A stretch of DNA of 64,000 nucleotides, from contig CM041199.1 of the NCBI GenBank assembly GCA_023078555.1, positions 11,085,943-11,149,942 on the forward strand, written 5' to 3'. A program made the translations under genes and the position numbers. Shown piece after piece: positions 48,831 to 60,129 of this stretch; position 1 is the first letter of the stretch; every line of letters begins with the position of its first letter. Source of the DNA: Ulva prolifera. Lineage: Eukaryota > Chlorophyta > Ulvophyceae > Ulvales > Ulvaceae. The notes under the pieces are model-generated. The model was not told the DNA's origin, did no database searches, and saw nothing but the letters and a program-made list of their open reading frames with translations.

Positions 48831-51800
48831 ATTATCGTTCATTGCATATTTGCTGCTGACTCCCAGGAGTGGCGTGGGGCAAAAGTGCACACTTTTCACC
48901 AACCATGTGAATGGACTTGGTTGTAGCCACGCAACCCCCCGCGCATGAAAAGGTACGTCGCCATGAACATTCCAAGATGTTGGGGGGTATGGGATGATTA
49001 TCATTCATTGCATATTTGCTGCTGACTCCCAGGAGTGGCGTGGGGCAAAAGTGCACACTTTTCACCAACCATGTGAATGGACTTGGCTATAGACAAGCAT
49101 ACCCCCGCGCACCATAGGGAAGTTGCCAGAAACATCCTCTGATTCTGAAAGATCTAGGACGTCAAGTATGCATTTCACAGTTGTTGCTAACTTCCAGGAG
49201 TGGCGTGGAACAAAAGTGCACACTTTTCACCAACCATGTGAATGGACTTGGTTGTAGCCACGCAACCCCCCGCGCAGCAAAAGGTACGTCGCCATCAACA
49301 TTCCAAGATGTTGGGGGGTATGGGATGTCCATCATTCATTGCGTATTTTCTGCAGACACCATGGAGTGGTGTAATGCAAAAGTGCACACTTTCCACCAAC
49401 CCATGTGAACGGACTTGGTTGCAGCCACGCAACCCCCCGCACATCAAAAGGTACATCGCGATCAACATTCCAAGATGTTGGGGGGTATGGGATGATTATC
49501 ATTCATTGCATATTTGCTGCTGACTCCCAGGAGTGGTGTGGTGCAAAAGTGCACACTTGCCACCAACCCATGTGAATGGACTTGGTTGTAGCCACGCAAC
49601 CCCCCGCGCATCAAAAGGTACATCGCCATCAACATTCCAAGATGTTGGGGGGTATGGGATGTCCATCATTCATTGCGTATTTTCTGCAGACACCATGGAG
49701 TGGTGTGGTGCAAAAGTGCACACTTTCCACCAACCCATGTGAATGGACTTGGTTGTAGCCACGCAACCCCCCGCGCATCAAAAGGTACGTCGCCATGAAC
49801 ATTCCAAGATGTTGGGGGGTATGGGATGATTATCGTTCATTGCATATTTGCTGCTGACTCCCAGGAGTGGCGTGGGGCAAAAGTGCACACTTTTCACCAA
49901 CCATGTGAATGGACTTGGTTGTAGCCACGCAACCCCCCGCGCATGAAAAGGTACGTCGCCATGAACATTCCAAGATGTTGGGGGGTATGGGATGATTATC
50001 ATTCATTGCATATTTGCTGCTGACTCCCAGGAGTGGCGTGGGGCAAAAGTGCACACTTTTCACCAACCATGTGAATGGACTTGGCTATAGACAAGCATAC
50101 CCCCGCGCACCATAGGGAAGTTGCCAGAAACATCCTCTGATTCTGAAAGATCTAGGACGTCAAGTATGCATTTCACAGTTGTTGCTAACTTCCAGGAGTG
50201 GCGTGGAACAAAAGTGCACACTTTTCACCAACCATGTGAATGGACTTGGTTGTAGCCACGCAACCCCCCGCGCAGCAAAAGGTACGTCGCCATCAACATT
50301 CCAAGATGTTGGGGGGTATGGGATGTCCATCATTCATTGCGTATTTTCTGCAGACACCATGGAGTGGTGTAATGCAAAAGTGCACACTTTCCACCAACCC
50401 ATGTGAACGGACTTGGTTGCAGCCACGCAACCCCCCGCACATCAAAGGTACGATGACATGAACATTCCAAGATGTTGGGGGGTATGGGATGTCCATCATT
50501 CATTGCGTATTTTCTGCAGACACCATGGAGTGGTGTAATGCAAAAGTGCACACTTTCCACCAACCCATGTGAACGGACTTGGTTGCAGCCACGCAACCCC
50601 CCGCACATCAAAGGTACGACTACATGAACATTCCAAGATGTTGGGGGGCATGGGATGTCCATCATTCATTGCGTATTTTCTGCAGACACCATGGAGTGGT
50701 GTGGTGCAAAAGTGCACACTTTCCACCAACCCATGTGAATGGACTTGGTTGTAGCCAAGCAACCCCCCGCGCATCAAAAGGTACGTCGCCATGAACATTC
50801 AAAGATGTTGGGGGGTATGAGATGTCCATCATTCATTGCGTATTTTCTGCAGACACCATGGAGTGGTGTGGTGCAAAAATGCACACTTTCCACCAACCCA
50901 TGTGAATGGACTTGGTTGTAGCCACGCAACCCCCCGCGCAGCAAAAGGTACGTTGCCATCAACATTCTAAGATGTTGGGGGGTATGGGATGTCCATCATT
51001 CATTGCGTATTTTCTGCAGACACCATGGAGTGGTGTGGTGCAAAAGTGCACACTTTCCACCAACCCATGTGAATGGACTTGGTTGTAGCCACGCAACCCC
51101 CCGCGCATCAAAAGGTACGTCCCCATGAACATTCCAAGATGTTGGGGGGTATGAGATGATTATCGTTCATTGCATATTTGCTGCTGACTCCCAGGAGTGG
51201 CGTGGGGCAAAAGTGCACACTTTTCACCAACCATGTGAATGGACTTGGTTGTAGCCACGCAACCCCCCGCGCATCAAAAGGTACGTCGCCATGAACATTC
51301 CAAGATGTTAGGGGTATGGGATGATTATCGTTCATTGCATATTTGCTGCTGACTCCCAGGAGTGGCGTGGGGCAAAAGTGCACACTTTTCACCAACCATG
51401 TGAATGGACTTGGTTGTAGCCACGCAACCCCCCGCGCATGAAAAGGTACGTCGCCATGAACATTCCAAGATGTTGGGGGGTATGGGATGATTATCATTCA
51501 TTGCATATTTGCTGGTGACTCCCAGGAGTGGCGTGGGGCAAAAGTGCACACTTTTCACCAACCATGTGAATGGACTTGGCTACAGACAAGCATACCCCCG
51601 CGCACCATAGGGAAGTTGCCAGAAACATCCTTTGATTCTGAAAGATCTAGGACGTCAAGTATGCATTGCACAGTTGTTGCTAACTCCCAGGAGTGGCGTG
51701 GAACAAAAGTGCACACTTTTCACCAACCATTTGAATGGACTTGGTTGTAGCCACGCAACCCCCCGCGCAGCAAAAGGTACGTCGCCATCAACATTCCAAG

Positions 51801-52229
51801 ATTTTGGGGGGTATGGGATGTCCATCATTCATTGCGTATTTTCTGCAGACACCATGGCGTGGTGTGGTGCAAAAGTGCACACTTTCCACCAACCCATGTG
51901 AATGGACTTGGTTGTAGCCACGCAACCCCCCGCGCAGCAAAAGGTACATCGCGATCAACATTCCAAGATGTTGGGGGGTATGGGATGATTATCATTCATT
52001 GCATATTTGCTGCTGACTCCCAGGAGTGGTGTGGTGCAAAAGTGCACACTTGCCACCAACCCATGTGAATGGACTTGGTTGTAGCCACGCAACCCCCCGC
52101 GCATCAAAAGGTACATCGCCATCAACATTTCAAGATGTTGGGGGGTATGGGATGTCCATCATTCATTGCGTATTTTCTGCAGACACCATGGAGTGGTGTG
52201 GTGCAAAAGTGCACACTTTCCACCAACCC
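48831..52229 (+). repeat. 3,491-bp HOR, copy 2 (about 97% of the unit)
   Basis: Matches copy 1 through the rare cattt, ctacagac and aacatttcaag variants, and stops at about 52,230, where cccatgtgaatgg becomes cccatgtgaacgg of the D lineage. The near end is marked by a private gggattattatc at about 48,828. Confidence 0.9.
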
Positions 52230-53895
52230 ATGTGAACGGACTTGGTTGCAGCCACGCAACCCCCCGCACATCAAAAGGTACATCGCGATCAACATTCCAA
52301 GATGTTGGGGGGTATGGGATGTCCATCATTCATTGCGTATTTTCTGCAGACACCATGGAGTGGTGTGGTGCAAAAGTGCACACTTTCCACCAACCCATGT
52401 GAATGGACTTGGTTGTACCCACGCACCCCCTGCGCATCAAAAGGTAAGTCGCCATCAACATTCCAAGATGTTGGAGGGTATGGGATGTCCATCATTCATT
52501 GCGTATTTTCTGCAGACACCATGGAGTGGTGTGGTGCAAAAGTGCACACTTTCCACCAACCCATGTGAATGGACTTGGTTGTACCCACGCACCCCCTGCG
52601 CATCAAAAGGTAAGTCGCCAACAACATTCCAAGATGTTGGAGGGTATGGGATGTCCATCATTCATTGCGTATTTTCTGCAGACACCATGGAGTGGTGTGG
52701 TGCAAAAGTGCACACTTTCCACCAACCATGTGAATGGACTTGGTTGTAGCCACGCAACCCCCCGCGCAGCAAAAGGTACGTCGCCATGAACATTCCAAGA
52801 TGTTGGGGGGTATGGGATGTCCATCATTCATTGCATATTTGTTGCTGACTCCCAGGAGTGGCGTGGGGCAAAAGTGCACACTTTTCACCAACCATGTGAA
52901 TGGACTTGGTTGTAGCCACGCAACCCCCCGCGCATGAAAAGGTACGTCGCCATGAACATTCCAAGATGTTGGGGGGTATGGGATGATTATCATTCATTGC
53001 ATATTTGCTGCTGACTCCCAGGAGTGGCGTGGGGCAAAAGTGCACACTTTTCACCAACCATGTGAATGGACTTGGCTATAGACAAGCATACCCCCGCGCA
53101 CCATAGGGAAGTTGCCAGAAACATCCTCTGATTCTGAAAGATCTAGGACGTCAAGTATGCATTTCACAGTTGTTGCTAACTTCCAGGAGTGGCGTGGAAC
53201 AAAAGTGCACACTTTTCACCAACCATGTGAATGGACTTGGTTGTAGCCACGCAACCCCCCGCGCAGCAAAATGTACGTCGCCATCAACATTCCAAGATGT
53301 TGGGGGGTATGGGATGTCCATCATTCATTGCGTATTTTCTGCAGACACCATGGAGTGGTGTAATGCAAAAGTGCACACTTTCCACCAACCCATGTGAACG
53401 GACTTGGTTGCAGCCACGCAACCCCCCGCACATCAAAAGGTACATCGCGATCAACATTCCAAGATGTTGGGGGGTATGGGATGTCCATCATTCATTGCGT
53501 ATTTTTTGCAGACACCATGGAGTGGTGTGGTGCAAAAGTGCACACTTTCCACCAACCCATGTGAATGGACTTGGTTGTACCCACGCACCCCCTGCGCATC
53601 AAAAGGTAAGTCGCCATCAACATTCCAAGATGTTGGAGGGTATGGGATGTCCATCATTCATTGCGTATTTTCTGCAGACACCATGGAGTGGTGTGGTGCA
53701 AAAGTGCACACTTTCCACCAACCCATGTGAATGGACTTGGTTGTACCCACGCACCCCCTGCGCATCAAAAGGTAAGTCGCCAACAACATTCCAAGATGTT
53801 GGAGGGTATGGGATGTCCATCATTCATTGCGTATTTTCTGCAGACACCATGGAGTGGTGTGGTGCAAAAGTGCACACTTTCCACCAACCATGTGA
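52230..53895 (+). repeat. Segment with stop-less gtaccc monomers, repeated at 1,162 bp
   Basis: About 52,242-52,730 matches 53,404-53,892 at 1,162 bp. It holds two B monomers reading ggttgtacccacgcacccc and ctgcgcatcaaaaggtaag, then a B unit lacking the extra C (caaccatgtg), a B/A join. Because TAG is changed to TAC in these monomers, an open frame of 226 codons appears at 52,069-52,749 and 53,231-53,911. It has no start context, domain or composition suggesting a gene. Confidence 0.82.
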
Positions 53896-56800
53896 ATGGA
53901 CTTGGTTGTAGCCACGCAACCCCCCGCGCAGCAAAAGGTACGTCGCCATCAACATTCCAAGATGTTGGGGGGTATGGGATGTCCATCATTCATTGCGTAT
54001 TTTCTGCAGACACCATGGAGTGGTGTAATGCAAAAGTGCACACTTTCCACCAACCCATGTGAACGGACTTGGTTGCAGCCACGCAACCCCCCGCACATCA
54101 AAAGGTACATCGCGATCAACATTCCAAGATGTTGGGGGGTATGGGATGTCCATCATTCATTGCGCATTTTCTGCAGACACCATGGAGTGGTGTGGTGCAA
54201 AAGTGCACACTTTCCACCAACCCATGTGAATGGACTTGGTTGTAGCCACGCAACCCCACGCGCATCAAAAGGTACGTCGCCATGAACATTCAAAGATGTT
54301 GGGGGGTATGGGATGTCCATCATTCATTGCGTATTTTCTGCAGACACCATGGAGTGGTGTGGTGCAAAAGTGCACACTTTCCACCAACCCATGTGAATGG
54401 ACTTGGTTGTAGCCACGCAACCCCACGCGCATCAAAAGGTACGTCGCCATGAACATTCCAAGATGTTGGAGGGTATGGGATGTCCATCATTCATTGCGTA
54501 TTTTCTGCAGACACCATGGAGTGGTGTGGTGCAAAAGTGCACACTTTCCACCAACCATGTGAATGGACTTGGTTGTAGCCACGCAACCCCCCGCGCAGCA
54601 AAAGGTACGTCGCCATGAACATTCCAAGATGTTGGGGGGTATGGGATGTCCATCATTCATTGCATATTTGTTGCTGACTCCCAGGAGTGGCGTGGGGCAA
54701 AAGTGCACACTTTTCACCAACCATGTGAATGGACTTGGTTGTAGCCACGCAACCCCCCGCGCATGAAAAGGTACGTCGCCATGAACATTCCAAGATGTTG
54801 GGGGGTATGGGATGATTATCATTCATTGCATATTTGCTGCTGACTCCCAGGAGTGGCGTGGGGCAAAAGTGCACACTTTTCACCAACCATGTGAATGGAC
54901 TTGGCTATAGACAAGCATACCCCCGCGCACCATAGGGAAGTTGCCAGAAACATCCTCTGATTCTGAAAGATCTAGGACGTCAAGTATGCATTTCACAGTT
55001 GTTGCTAACTTCCAGGAGTGGCGTGGAACAAAAGTGCACACTTTTCACCAACCATGTGAATGGACTTGGTTGTAGCCACGCAACCCCCCGCGCAGCAAAA
55101 GGTACGTCGCCATCAACATTCCAAGATGTTGGGGGGTATGGGATGTCCATCATTCATTGCGTATTTTCTGCAGACACCATGGAGTGGTGTAATGCAAAAG
55201 TGCACACTTTCCACCAACCCATGTGAACGGACTTGGTTGCAGCCACGCAACCCCCCGCACATCAAAAGGTACATCGCGATCAACATTCCAAGATGTTGGG
55301 GGGTATGGGATGTCCATCATTCATTGCGCATTTTCTGCAGACACCATGGAGTGGTGTGGTGCAAAAGTGCACACTTTCCACCAACCCATGTGAATGGACT
55401 TGGTTGTAGCCACGCAACCCCACGCGCATCAAAAGGTACGTCGCCATGAACATTCAAAGATGTTGGGGGGTATGGGATGTCCATCATTCATTGCGTATTT
55501 TCTGCAGACACCATGGAGTGGTGTGGTGCAAAAGTGCACACTTTCCACCAACCCATGTGAATGGACTTGGTTGTAGCCACGCAACCCCACGCGCATCAAA
55601 AGGTACGTCGCCATGAACATTCCAAGATGTTGGAGGGTATGGGATGTCCATCATTCATTGCGTATTTTCTGCAGACACCATGGAGTGGTGTGGTGCAAAA
55701 GTGCACACTTTCCACCAACCATGTGAATGGACTTGGTTGTAGCCACGCAACCCCCCGCGCAGCAAAAGGTACGTCGCCATGAACATTCCAAGATGTTGGG
55801 GGGTATGGGATGTCCATCATTCATTGCATATTTGTTGCTGACTCCCAGGAGTGGCGTGGGGCAAAAGTGCACACTTTTCACCAACCATGTGAATGGACTT
55901 GGTTGTAGCCACGCAACCCCCCGCGCATGAAAAGGTACGTCGCCATGAACATTCCAAGATGTTGGGGGGTATGGGATGATTATCATTCATTGCATATTTG
56001 CTGCTGACTCCCAGGAGTGGCGTGGGGCAAAAGTGCACACTTTTCACCAACCATGTGAATGGACTTGGCTATAGACAAGCATACCCCCGCGCACCATAGG
56101 GAAGTTGCCAGAAACATCCTCTGATTCTGAAAGATCTAGGACGTCAAGTATGCATTTCACAGTTGTTGCTAACTTCCAGGAGTGGCGTGGAACAAAAGTG
56201 CACACTTTTCACCAACCATGTGAATGGACTTGGTTGTAGCCACGCAACCCCCCGCGCAGCAAAATGTACGTCGCCATCAACATTCCAAGATGTTGGGGGG
56301 TATGGGATGTCCATCATTCATTGCGTATTTTCTGCAGACACCATGGAGTGGTGTAATGCAAAAGTGCACACTTTCCACCAACCCATGTGAACGGACTTGG
56401 TTGCAGCCACGCAACCCCCCGCACATCAAAAGGTACATCGCGATCAACATTCCAAGATGTTGGGGGGTATGGGATGTCCATCATTCATTGCGTATTTTCT
56501 GCAGACACCATGGAGTGGTGTGGTGCAAAAGTGCACACTTTCCACCAACCCATGTGAATGGACTTGGTTGTACCCACGCACCCCCTGCGCATCAAAAGGT
56601 AAGTCGCCATCAACATTCCAAGATGTTGGAGGGTATGGGATGTCCATCATTCATTGCGTATTTTCTGCAGACACCATGGAGTGGTGTGGTGCAAAAGTGC
56701 ACACTTTCCACCAACCCATGTGAATGGACTTGGTTGTACCCACGCACCCCCTGCGCATCAAAAGGTAAGTCGCCAACAACATTCCAAGATGTTGGAGGGT

Positions 56801-57343
56801 ATGGGATGTCCATCATTCATTGCGTATTTTCTGCAGACACCATGGAGTGGTGTGGTGCAAAAGTGCACACTTTCCACCAACCATGTGAATGGACTTGGTT
56901 GTAGCCACGCAACCCCCCGCGCAGCAAAAGGTACGTCGCCATCAACATTCCAAGATGTTGGGGGGTATGGGATGTCCATCATTCATTGCGTATTTTCTGC
57001 AGACACCATGGAGTGGTGTAATGCAAAAGTGCACACTTTCCACCAACCCATGTGAACGGACTTGGTTGCAGCCACGCAACCCCCCGCACATCAAAAGGTA
57101 CATCGCGATCAACATTCCAAGATGTTGGGGGGTATGGGATGTCCATCATTCATTGCGCATTTTCTGCAGACACCATGGAGTGGTGTGGTGCAAAAGTGCA
57201 CACTTTCCACCAACCCATGTGAATGGACTTGGTTGTAGCCACGCAACCCCACGCGCATCAAAAGGTACGTCGCCATGAACATTCAAAGATGTTGGGGGGT
57301 ATGGGATGTCCATCATTCATTGCGTATTTTCTGCAGACACCAT
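52640..57343 (+). repeat. 2,993-bp period block with internal 1,164-bp duplication
   Basis: About 52,640-54,350 matches 55,633-57,343 at 2,993 bp. Inside, about 53,910-55,058 matches 55,074-56,222 at 1,164 bp (seven monomers). C starts are 53,076, 54,905 and 56,069, all with cctctgattctg. The gcaaaatgtacg variant at about 53,267 recurs at about 56,260 but not at about 55,096. That shows the 2,993-bp relation is real and not just two steps of the 1,164-bp one. Confidence 0.83.
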
Positions 57344-57354
57344 AGAGTGGTGTA

Positions 57355-59723
57355 ATGCAAAAGTGCACACTTTCCACCAACCCATGTGAACGGACTTGGT
57401 TGCAGCCACGCAACCCCCCGCACATCAAAAGGTACATCGCGATCAACATTCCAAGATGTTGGGGGGTATGGGATGTCCATCATTCATTGCGCATTTTCTG
57501 CAGACACCATGGAGTGGTGTGGTGCAAAAGTGCACACTTTCCACCAACCCATGTGAATGGACTTGGTTGTACCCACGCACCCCCTGCGCATCAAAAGGTA
57601 AGTCGCCAACAACATTCCAAGATGTTGGAGGGTATGGGATGTCCATCATTCATTGCGTATTTTCTGCAGGCACCATGGAGTGGTGTGGTGCAAAAGTGCA
57701 CACTTTCCACCAACCCATGTGAATGGACTTGGTTGTACCCACGCACCCCCTGCGCATCAAAAGGTAAGTCGCCATCAACATTCCAAGATGTTGGAGGGTA
57801 TGGGATGTCCATCATTCATTGCGTATTTTCTGCAGACACCATGGTGTGGTGTGGTGCAAAAGTGCACACTTTCCACCAACCCATGTGAATGGACTTGGTT
57901 GATGCCACGCAACCCCACGCGCATCAAAAGGTACGTCGCCATGAACATTCAAAGATGTTGGGGGGTATGGGATGTCCATCATTCATTGCGCATTTTCTGC
58001 AGACACCATGGAGTGGTGTGGTGCAAAAGTGCACACTTTCCACCAACCCATGTGAATGGACTTGGTTGTAGCCACGCAACCCCACGCGCATCAAAAGGTA
58101 CGTCGCCATGAACATTCAAAGATGTTGGGGGGTATGGGATGTCCATCATTCATTGCGTATTTTCTGCAGACACCATGGAGTGGTGTGGTGCAAAAGTGCA
58201 CACTTTCCACCAACCCATGTGAATGGACTTGGTTGTAGCCACGCAACCCCACGCGCATCAAAAGGTACGTCGCCATGAACATTCAAAGATGTTGGGGGGT
58301 ATGGGATGTCCATCATTCATTGCGTATTTTCTGCAGACACCATGGTGTGGTGTGGTGCAAAAGTGCACACTTTCCACCAACCCATGTGAATGGACTTGGT
58401 TGTAGCCACGCAACCCCCCGCGCAGCAAAAGGTACATCGTGATCAACATTCCAAGATGTTGGGGGGTATGGGATGTCCATCATTCATTGCGTATTTTCTG
58501 CAGACACCATGGAGTGGTGTGGTGCAAAAGTGCACACTTTCCACCAACCATGTGAATGGACTTGGTTGTAGCCACGCAACCCCCCGCGCAGCAAAAGGTA
58601 CGTCGCCATCAACATTCCAAGATGTTGGGGGGTATGGGATGTCCATCATTCATTGCGTATTTTCTGCAGACACCATGGAGTGGTGTAATGCAAAAGTGCA
58701 CACTTTCCACCAACCCATGTGAACGGACTTGGTTGCAGCCACGCAACCCCCCGCACATCAAAAGGTACATCGCGATCAACATTCCAAGATGTTGGGGGGT
58801 ATGGGATGTCCATCATTCATTGCGCATTTTCTGCAGACACCATGGAGTGGTGTGGTGCAAAAGTGCACACTTTCCACCAACCCATGTGAATGGACTTGGT
58901 TGTAGCCACGCAACCCCACGCGCATCAAAAGGTACGTCGCCATGAACATTCAAAGATGTTGGGGGGTATGGGATGTCCATCATTCATTGCGTATTTTCTG
59001 CAGACACCATGGAGTGGTGTGGTGCAAAAGTGCACACTTTCCACCAACCCATGTGAATGGACTTGGTTGTAGCCACGCAACCCCACGCGCATCAAAAGGT
59101 ACGTCGCCATGAACATTCAAAGATGTTGGGGGGTATGGGATGTCCATCATTCATTGCGTATTTTCTGCAGACACCATGGTGTGGTGTGGTGCAAAAGTGC
59201 ACCCTTTCCACCAACCCATGTGAATGGACTTGGTTGTAGCCACGCAACCCCCCGCGCAGCAAAAGGTACATCGTGATCAACATTCCAAGATGTTGGGGGG
59301 TATGGGATGTCCATCATTCATTGCGTATTTTCTGCAGACACCATAGAGTGGTGTAATGCAAAAGTGCACACTTTCCACCAACCCATGTGAACGGACTTGG
59401 TTGCAGCCACGCAACCCCCCGCACATCAAAAGGTACATCGCGATCAACATTCCAAGATGTTGGGGGGTATGGGATGTCCATCATTCATTGCGCATTTTCT
59501 GCAGACACCATGGAGTGGTGTGGTGCAAAAGTGCACACTTTCCACCAACCCATGTGAATGGACTTGGTTGTACCCACGCACCCCCTGCGCATCAAAAGGT
59601 AAGTCGCCAACAACATTCCAAGATGTTGGAGGGTATGGGATGTCCATCATTCATTGCGTATTTTCTGCAGACACCATGGAGTGGTGTGGTGCAAAAGTGC
59701 ACACTTTCCACCAACCCATGTGA
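57355..59723 (+). repeat. 2,001-bp period within the B zone
   Basis: About 57,340-57,722 matches 59,341-59,723 at 2,001 bp (twelve monomers), starting with a catagagtggtgtaatg variant that destroys ccatgg. Between them a caccatggtgtgg monomer followed by gtacatcgtgatc recurs at about 58,340 and 59,176, and again at about 60,177 and 63,010. Confidence 0.78.
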
Positions 59724-60129
59724 ATGGACTTGGTTGTACCCACGCAACCCCACGCGCATCAAAAGGTACGTCGCCATGAACATTCAAAGATGTTGGGGGG
59801 TATGGGATGTCCATCATTCATTGCGCATTTTCTGCAGACACCATGGAGTGGTGTGATGCAAAAGTGCACACTTTCCACCAACCCATGTAAACTGACTTGG
59901 TTGCAGCCACGCAACCCCCCGCACATCAAAAGGTACGTCGCCATGAACATTCAAAGATGTTGGGGGGCATGGGATGTCCATCATTCATTGCGTATTTTCT
60001 GCAGACACCATGGAGTGGTGTGGTGCAAAAGTGCACACTTTCCACCAACCCATGTGAATGGACTTGGTTGTAGCCACGCAACCCCACGCGCATCAAAAGG
60101 TACGTCGCCATGAACATTCAAAGATGTTG

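Noticed and set aside
52430-52450. Splice-donor-like aaaaggtaagtc in some B monomers
   Set aside because: It arises from a single change (ggtacg to ggtaag) in one monomer lineage. No matching exon, branch point or acceptor context is evident.
52069-52749. 226-codon open frame, and hundreds of shorter open frames on both strands
   Set aside because: They repeat with the monomer period, shift frame from unit to unit, overlap on both strands and resemble no protein family. They are satellite read-through, so no CDS is annotated.
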